Below, in pieces: positions 57,503-64,000 of a DNA stretch of 64,000 nt (position 1 is the stretch's first letter; each line of letters opens with the position of its first letter). The stretch lies in assembly GCA_039105265.1 (NCBI GenBank), contig JAPFFF010000003.1, positions 7,874,001 through 7,938,000 on the forward strand, in the 5' to 3' direction. The translations under genes were made by a program, and so were the position numbers. Below the pieces are notes generated by a model, which had not been told where the DNA came from, did not search any database, and worked only from the letters and a program-made list of their open reading frames with translations. The stretch is from Tritrichomonas musculus (Eukaryota > Parabasalia > Tritrichomonadida > Tritrichomonadidae).

Positions 57503-58334
57503 TACTATATATTTTAAAGTTTTTTTTTAATTTTTCTATTTTTTTATAAAATTTTTTCAATTTTTCCATTATTTTGTTTATTCTAAATGCAAGATTCAAA
57601 TCAAATAACATCAAGCAATGGATAAATAGTTTCTCCTTTACAAAATATTTTAACTGATAACAATGAATTATTTTCATATAACCAAATAGTAGAAGATTTT
57701 TATGTTTTACATAAATTTATAAACACATTATTGATTATTTTCAATTAGTTAGTAGTTTATTTTGTTGCATTACATTTTTTTTCATATTACCAATTAGTAG
57801 AAGAAAAAGGTATACAAACTCTTTTCTTTCAATTTGTTGAAAGCAAAAAGTTGGTTATTTTAAGACTTACTAAAATTTTAATAGCATATTTTAAATCCTT
57901 ATCATATGTATAATTGTTTGATACTATTTACAACCTGTTTGGTTCATTACATAAGAAATTAGAATTTTTAATCTTTACTTTTTAAAAAATTTAAAAACCC
58001 TAGAAAAGTGGTGATTAAAATATTATTTTTTTATTTTTGAACTTATATTTTTCTATATTATTATATTTGTTTGTTTTTAAAATAAAAATATATTTAATTA
58101 ATTAAGAATATGTGGAGATACGAAAAATCAAAAATCGATATTTCAATAATTTCCAAATAATTTCTAATCCCTTCGATACATTTTCCTGTAAGGATTTTAT
58201 CGTTTTATATATTTTATTTTACATGAGATATCTCGTTAATTGGAAGATCTATCTAGGATTTATTGAGATAAAGCTAAAATATTAATTTTTTTGACGGTTT
58301 AAGGAGAAAAAAAGGTTAATTTTTTTTTCTGAAG

Positions 58335-58410
58335 AGGTGAAGTCGTCAATCTAAGCGAATTCAATTTTTTTAAAAAAGGTGAAGTCGTCAATCTAAGAGA
58401 ATTCAATTTT
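58335..58410. repeat. Tandem repeat, two units of about 42 bp
   Basis: AGGTGAAGTCGTCAATCTAA followed by GAATTCAATTTT occurs at 58335 and 58377. Confidence 0.85.
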
Positions 58411-59334
58411 GAATGCATTGAAATCACGATCAAAATTCCCTAAAGATTTAAAATAATAATATATTTATTTATAATCCAATTTTTTTGAGAAAAATATGGA
58501 AAATTAAACAAAAATTATAATTAAGAAGTGAAAATTTTATTATAGTTTTTCTTTCAATTTATGAAAAAATTTAAATAATAATATTTTTAAATTACATTTT
58601 ATTTATATTAAATTAAATATATAATTCATTTTAAATATTAAAATATAATATATAATATGAGATATCAAATGATATATTTGATATTTGTTAGGATATGAAA
58701 TAATGAAAAATCATTAAAATTCAGTTACGAAAGTTTTTTTAATTTGTTGAAAAATTCTCGATATATTTAATCTAAATAGGCATTTTAGATATTCATTGAG
58801 TTTTACAAAATATTCCATATTAATAAATCATATATATTATATTGTATAATATATTATTTATTAATTTCTTAAGATATCAACACAATATTAATTTTATAAA
58901 TTCAGAATGCATTCAAATAATAAAATATATTTATCTTATTTTTATAAATTACATTTCACAATATAAGATATTTAATAATTTTAAAATGTATATTAATATA
59001 TATATAACAATGAAAATATAAAATGCAATAATTAAAATGATAATTTTTTTAGATTCTCAAAAAATAATCAAAAAAACTATTAATAACAATAAATATATAT
59101 ATGTAAACATTTATGTGTATATATTTATTTAAAAAATGTTAATCAAAAAGATTTTTTATTCAAATTTATTAAACAATCATTTCAAAACTTTTTCAATTTT
59201 TAAAAATTTGTAAACTAATCAAAATTAGACAAAATTAAATTTCTTTTTATACTGGAAATTATTAGATAAATATTTAATATTTATAAATATATATAAATAT
59301 AAGTTTTTATAAAATAATCTAATAATATATAAAA

Positions 59335-59585
59335 GGTATTGTCCGAAAAAATAGAGTTTGGGTACCTTTTAGAAGAAATAACGAACTCAGTTGAAATAAA
59401 AAAAGAAGCAAATAATGAAATTACAACAGAAAATGAAGAATTTTACGAAGAATATGATGATAAAAGCATAGAAAATGATATTGAATTAATTCAAAAATTA
59501 ATTAATTAATGAAGAAGAAGAAATAAATGAAGAAGAGGAAGAAGAAAAGATTGAACAAGAAGAAGAATTAGAAAACATTAAATAA
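59335..59585 (+). pseudogene. Possible coding relic, Glu-rich
   Basis: One frame reads SEKIEFGYLLEEITNSVEIK and NEEFYEEYDDKSIENDIELI before a stop near 59508; a following frame is almost pure Glu/Asn. A second frame over the start reads GIVRKNRVWVPFRRNNEL. Two overlapping protein-like readings suggest a degraded coding region, but there is no ATG and no family match I can name. It could also be low-complexity GAA-rich DNA. Confidence 0.3.
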
Positions 59586-61727
59586 ACAATTGAAATTTTA
59601 GATCTTTTTTTTTTTTAGGAAAAAGTATTCAATTTTTTTGTAAAGTATTCAATTATATATATTGATAAATATCTCGAAAATTAGTGGATATTATATCATT
59701 TTAAATTATATATATAGATATAGATATCATGTTAAAATATTATATTTGAATATAAAAAGAAATGTATGAATAGAAAGAGTTACCATACCTTTTTGCAAAA
59801 AAAATTTTTCTCATATTTATATAACAGAAAGGTTTTATTCGATTGACACCGATTTTATTCTTTTTTATTTTAAAAATGAAAATTATATGCATTTTTTTAT
59901 AAGCTAAAATTAAGTCTATATATGAGTTTTTTAAAAAATTCTAATTTCAAAGAAAAAAAATTCAATGGTTTATATACAAAATTCCTCAGAAAATATGTGA
60001 TATCTCCACAGCTGCTCCCACATGACGAAAAAAAGTAAGATGCGGATCAATATTATTTATATATAAAATAACTCTTATATACAAATTTTCAGCCAAATCT
60101 ATTTTTCACTCCTGTGTCCGCACCTCTTTCTTTGCTTTTATTCAATTAAAAATATGCATTTTATCTTAGATTTATATATTAGAAAAATGTCTCTATTTTA
60201 TTAATTTGATCAAAATAAAAAAAACTAATAAAATCTTTAAAATTAGTGTAATTGTACACTCGCAATTTTGTTTAATGTTAATGAATCTAATGATTACTTA
60301 GAAATTCTAAGAGATTTATAAAAACTATTTTATCTCACATGAATAAACATTTTGTTTTGAAATTACTATATTATTCAACATAATATATCATATTTTTCCA
60401 GCAACTATCATTAAATTAATACATATAAATGAAATATCTTAAAATTTGGTAAAATGAAGATCTCACTAAAGAAAACTTGAATTTATATTTTCTAACCATT
60501 GATACTCATTATTCCTTCATTTGCTTAACATTTTTTGTTAGTTTCCAGATTTTATATCTTTTTTATCAAATTGTCTTAAGTTCTTTTTTTGTATCTATTC
60601 TGGCTTTTTTATTGTCATGAGCATACGATGCTGAAGATTTATGATTAGTTTGAATTTTAAATTGATTCGCTTTTTACACTTTTTTTCGATGTGAAGAAGT
60701 CTTTTAAATAAATATCTAATATCTCAATAATTTGTGTTGGAATTTGAATTTTATAATGTTACTCATATATATCTGCATTTACTATATATAAGTTATCAGT
60801 CATATTAGGAAACTATCGTCCAATTTTGAGAAAAAGTTTATTTAATTACCTCGTTAAATTCATTTTTAAACATTCTATTCTACAGCCAATATGAAAAATT
60901 ATAAATTTTAAGTTTAAAAAATAATCTTTATTCCATGCCATGTATTTATGTATACATTTATTTTGGATCAAGATCCATTATAAGAAAAAATGAAAAAGAT
61001 GCTTATATCATATACAGCAATACTTAATATTTTAGAATAAATAATACTAAATATATAATCTAAAATTTAGATATAAACATTAATATACAAAAATAATTTT
61101 AAGATATTTATATTTTATATTAAACTTTTAATTTCATTCAATTCTGCTGGCTTACCTTTAAATAATTAATTGAAATTCTAATCGTCCAACGAGTAAAATT
61201 AAGAGTTTTCTCTCAATATAATTTGAAAGAATTGAATCTATCGTTCGGATTTTTTTTGCGAGGTTCGTTTTAGAACAATGTAGCGAATAAAATACAGATT
61301 TGTTAGATGATTACTAATGAGTAATATGAATATTCTCTCAAGATTTTAAATTTGGAATAAAATAAAGAGTCTATTGCATAAATATTTCAGATATTTAAAT
61401 TGTTTAATTCTTTGATGAGAAAATAGGATATTTATATTATTTCGTATAAAATATACTTATTTGTGAAAAATATTTAACACAGACTTATTTTTATTCTTTA
61501 ATTTCATTTTTATTATTACATTAGAATTTAATAATATGTTTTTATATAATATATATGAAGTATCTATATTTATTATATTTTATCTAAAAGTTTATTTGAT
61601 TGATTAATATGATTTTTTATAAGAAATATATAAATTATATAAAATAAAATAATTTCTCAATTAATTTGAATAAGCTCATAGAATCTGTCAGTCTAATTCA
61701 AAATTTTTCAAAAAAAAAATTAAAAAA

Positions 61728-63959
61728 ATGAAAGTTATTGGATATAACGGTAATTCTTCCCTTTCTGGAAGCTTAAGCAACCAAACAAGTGGATCTGATG
61801 AAATCAAAACTCCTTGTCAGTCACCTCTCGATGTCCCTTCTTTATTATCCTTTTCAACCTTTTGGTTTTCTGTTTGGATTACGCGAAATGGAGAAGCATT
61901 CGCAGTTGGTCCTAACGATGGTGGAGAAATTAGTTCAAAACTGCTACAAAAAGAATTCAAAAAAGATACCAAAATTGAATTTACAAACAAAAACGGCCAA
62001 CCATGCAAATTCATCTCGGCAGTTTGCGGTGATAGTTACACGCTTTACCAAGTAGCAGGAGAAACGAGCGGCGACCATTCACAGCTTGTTTATGCTTATT
62101 TGAATAAAGGCACAATTTTCCTTAATATTGGTAAACGGTCACCACTGTCACTTTTTGGTGGTAATTATACATCAGCAGTAATTGACACAGAAGGTGGAGT
62201 AATCATCATAACAAAGTCAGTTTTCAATTATCCGACATCAGAACTTAAAAGTCTGAGTCTTCCAGATGGCGACCGAGTTGTCAAAGTCGCGTGCGGTAAC
62301 GAGTCAGTCATTGTGCTTGGTGAGAGTGGCCGAGTTTTCGAGTATTGGTTATATGCAACAAATAATTCATTTTCAGAAGTCCGCGAACTTTCAGGAATCA
62401 AAATCAAAGAAATCAGTGGTGTATATGAGCACTTTTTTGCTGTTTCAGAAGACGGAAAAGTCTTTGGCCGCGGAAGTAATGGTAACAACAGACTTGGAAT
62501 GCCAAGTGACAAAGACTATATGAAAAAATTCAAAGTTGTTAGATCACTGGACAAGTATCATATCGTTGAAGCATTCGCTGGATTGACTGATTCATTGTTT
62601 AGAACGTCAGAAGGTGAATTTCTTGGCTGCGGATCGAACAGCAAAAGGAAGCTGATGCTCGAAGATGCAGACAGAAAAAATATTTATCCGCCAGTAAAGA
62701 CAACGATCACACGGAATGCCACATTCTGCATTTTAGGGAACTGGAAGTCAGTTGCATTTTTTGGTGTTGATCCTCCTCCAAACACGCCAAACAGAAAAGT
62801 CAGCCAATTCAGCAAAACAATTAATCCGCCAAAAATTTCCAAGAAAGTTTCAACAAAGACGAAAGACGAACCAAAAGATATGCAAGAACTGCTGAAACAG
62901 CTTGAATTGACAAAAGAAGAAAACGCATCACTGAAAGAAGAAAACACATCACTGAAAGAAGAAAACACATCACTGAAAGAAGAAAACACATCACTGAAAG
63001 AAGAAAGCACATCACTGAAGAAAAAAATGAAGAAATCGAAAAAACGGATTTCAGAACTTGAGCAAGAAGTCAAAGAACTGAAAGAGAAGTCCGCGCCAGA
63101 AAAGAAAGAAAGCAAGAAAGGCTGTGGACTAGACATAATTGATACAGAGACACTTGACAAGCTGAAGCGCATCAAGTCGCTTGGACGAGGAGCGACATCG
63201 GAAGTCTTCGAAGTTGTGCGTGAGGAGCGACTTGCGCTGAAAGTCTACAACTTGGAACTTTTGACAGACAATGAAAATGAAGAAGAAGAGAAGGTTGTCA
63301 TCAACATGAAGAACGCGCGACGATTCCTTTTCGAGTACGAAAGCATAAATCAGCTTGACCACAAGAACATCATCAAAGCGTTCGGCGTCAGCTTTGGTGA
63401 CTCGACGCATCCTCCAGCGATTCTCCTTGAGCACTGCGCGTCGAACCTGAAGAAGAAGATCAAGAAGCTGACGGATTCAGAACGAATCAGTGCGATAGTC
63501 GACATCAGCAGCGCGATGAAGGAAGTTCACTCAATTGGCCTCATTCACCGTGATCTGAAGCTTGAAAACATTCTTGTTGACGAGAACAACAATATCAAAG
63601 TGAGCGACTTTGGCCTTTGCACGCTGATAACGCTGGACACAGAAACGATGAGCCGCACACAGATGGCAGGCACGCTGAAGTACATGGCACCGGAACTTGT
63701 GCAAGAAAGAACGGACTACGATGAAAAAGTTGATGTTTACGCATTCGGCGTTGTCGTCTTCCTGATCCTCACGAAAGGCGAATTCCCAAAAATCAGTCTT
63801 TACGACGTCGGTGCTGGCAAGAAGGCCGAAATTCCAAGCAGCGTCAGCAGTTTCTCACGCGACCTGATCAACAAGTGCTGGTCATACAAATCGTCAGACA
63901 GGCCATCATTCGCCGAAATCTGCGACACTCTGAAAGGGAACGAAAGCAAACTTATTTAA
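61728..63959 (+). CDS. RCC1-like / coiled-coil / protein kinase, DFG intact (743 residues)
   Basis: Close duplicate of the 46998 gene through all three parts. RCC1-like domain to about residue 350, five coiled-coil heptads (ENASLKE to ESTSLKK, bases 62914-63019), then the kinase: LGRGATSEVFEV, LALKVYN, LIHRDLKLENILV, VSDFGLCTLI at residue 627, YMAPELVQER and YAFGVVVFLILTKGEFPKIS. All catalytic motifs are standard. Differences from the 46998 copy cluster in the RCC1 part (for example SGSDEIK for REYKEIK, and KLLQKEFKK for KMRQEEFQK), while the kinase is nearly unchanged. The matching DNA continues at least 40 bases past the stop, to the window end. Upstream of the ATG similarity fades within about 15 bases. 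Confidence 0.88.
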   Translation: MKVIGYNGNSSLSGSLSNQTSGSDEIKTPCQSPLDVPSLLSFSTFWFSVWITRNGEAFAVGPNDGGEISSKLLQKEFKKDTKIEFTNKNGQPCKFISAVCGDSYTLYQVAGETSGDHSQLVYAYLNKGTIFLNIGKRSPLSLFGGNYTSAVIDTEGGVIIITKSVFNYPTSELKSLSLPDGDRVVKVACGNESVIVLGESGRVFEYWLYATNNSFSEVRELSGIKIKEISGVYEHFFAVSEDGKVFGRGSNGNNRLGMPSDKDYMKKFKVVRSLDKYHIVEAFAGLTDSLFRTSEGEFLGCGSNSKRKLMLEDADRKNIYPPVKTTITRNATFCILGNWKSVAFFGVDPPPNTPNRKVSQFSKTINPPKISKKVSTKTKDEPKDMQELLKQLELTKEENASLKEENTSLKEENTSLKEENTSLKEESTSLKKKMKKSKKRISELEQEVKELKEKSAPEKKESKKGCGLDIIDTETLDKLKRIKSLGRGATSEVFEVVREERLALKVYNLELLTDNENEEEEKVVINMKNARRFLFEYESINQLDHKNIIKAFGVSFGDSTHPPAILLEHCASNLKKKIKKLTDSERISAIVDISSAMKEVHSIGLIHRDLKLENILVDENNNIKVSDFGLCTLITLDTETMSRTQMAGTLKYMAPELVQERTDYDEKVDVYAFGVVVFLILTKGEFPKISLYDVGAGKKAEIPSSVSSFSRDLINKCWSYKSSDRPSFAEICDTLKGNESKLI
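62914..63019 (+). repeat. Heptad-coding 21-bp tandem repeat, five units
   Basis: GAAGAAAACACATCACTGAA units encode ENASLKE, ENTSLKE three times, and ESTSLKK; one unit more than the 46998 gene. Confidence 0.9.
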
Positions 63960-64000
63960 CTGGCCAACTTTGCAAATCATAATATTCATCCATATTTAAC

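Larger units (their letters stand above)
57083..61727. other. Gene-poor, very AT-rich stretch
   Basis: No intact gene. It holds two small tandem repeats (57421 and 58335) and a Glu-rich coding relic near 59.4-59.6 kb. Elsewhere only A/T tracts and ATAT runs are seen; a 69-codon minus frame near 57.5 kb is low-complexity and not accepted. Confidence 0.55.

Noticed and set aside
57468-57677. A 69-codon minus-strand frame
   Set aside because: Lys/Phe low-complexity in AT-rich DNA and overlapping a 23-bp tandem repeat.
1-64000. CRISPR array, rRNA or bacterial operon signals
   Set aside because: No regularly spaced direct repeats with unique spacers, no rRNA-like conserved runs, and no ribosome-binding-site pattern; the window is eukaryotic.

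Overview
The window reads as nuclear DNA of a parabasalid protist, most likely a trichomonad (Tritrichomonas- or Trichomonas-like). The evidence is very AT-rich spacers, intronless genes in the standard code, initiator-like TCA elements about 10-15 bases before several ATGs, and gene families typical of trichomonads: BTB/BACK-like proteins, ankyrin proteins with BTB-like heads, BspA-like leucine-rich repeats, C2 proteins, cathepsin-like peptidases and a Polinton/Maverick element. The species is an inference.

Layout. 1-999 is the start of a BTB/BACK-like host gene on the minus strand, running off the window. 1046-2880 is a TA-flanked terminal-inverted-repeat element without a transposase. A pogo-like DDE transposon is split in two by the large insertion: its transposase halves lie at 5197-6049 and 29549-30484. 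Between them is a 23.5 kb Polinton (6050-29548) with near-identical ~670-690 bp terminal inverted repeats (TIRs) and a 5-bp target duplication, CCAAG. It carries protein-primed DNA polymerase B, a retrovirus-type integrase, a packaging ATPase, a probable major capsid protein, several unassigned virion-like proteins, a giant fibre-like protein, and an unusual set of nucleases: three HNH, one PD-(D/E)XK-like, one GIY-YIG/T5orf172-like. It looks nearly whole, with about one break, and recent.

From 31 kb the host region resumes: an RCC1-like gene, a SET-domain gene, a tRNA-Val(GAC), a Nudix hydrolase, a tetraspanin relic, a C2 protein, an acidic orphan protein and a 1671-residue BTB-ankyrin protein. 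Three RCC1-like/coiled-coil/protein-kinase genes follow (46998, 51082, 61728). The first and third are recent duplicates, and the first has EFG in place of the kinase DFG. Decayed BspA-like, ankyrin and cathepsin fragments lie between them. The stretch 54.1-61.7 kb is gene-poor and holds a ~0.9 kb tandem duplication in which one copy carries a 122-bp TA-flanked MITE and the other preserves the empty site.

The strongest leads are the nuclease-rich Polinton with a 64-bp repeat placed at three gene 3' ends, its phage-tail-like repeat protein, a pair of identical genes inside the TIRs, the EFG kinase, and the set of distinct TA-flanked short elements.
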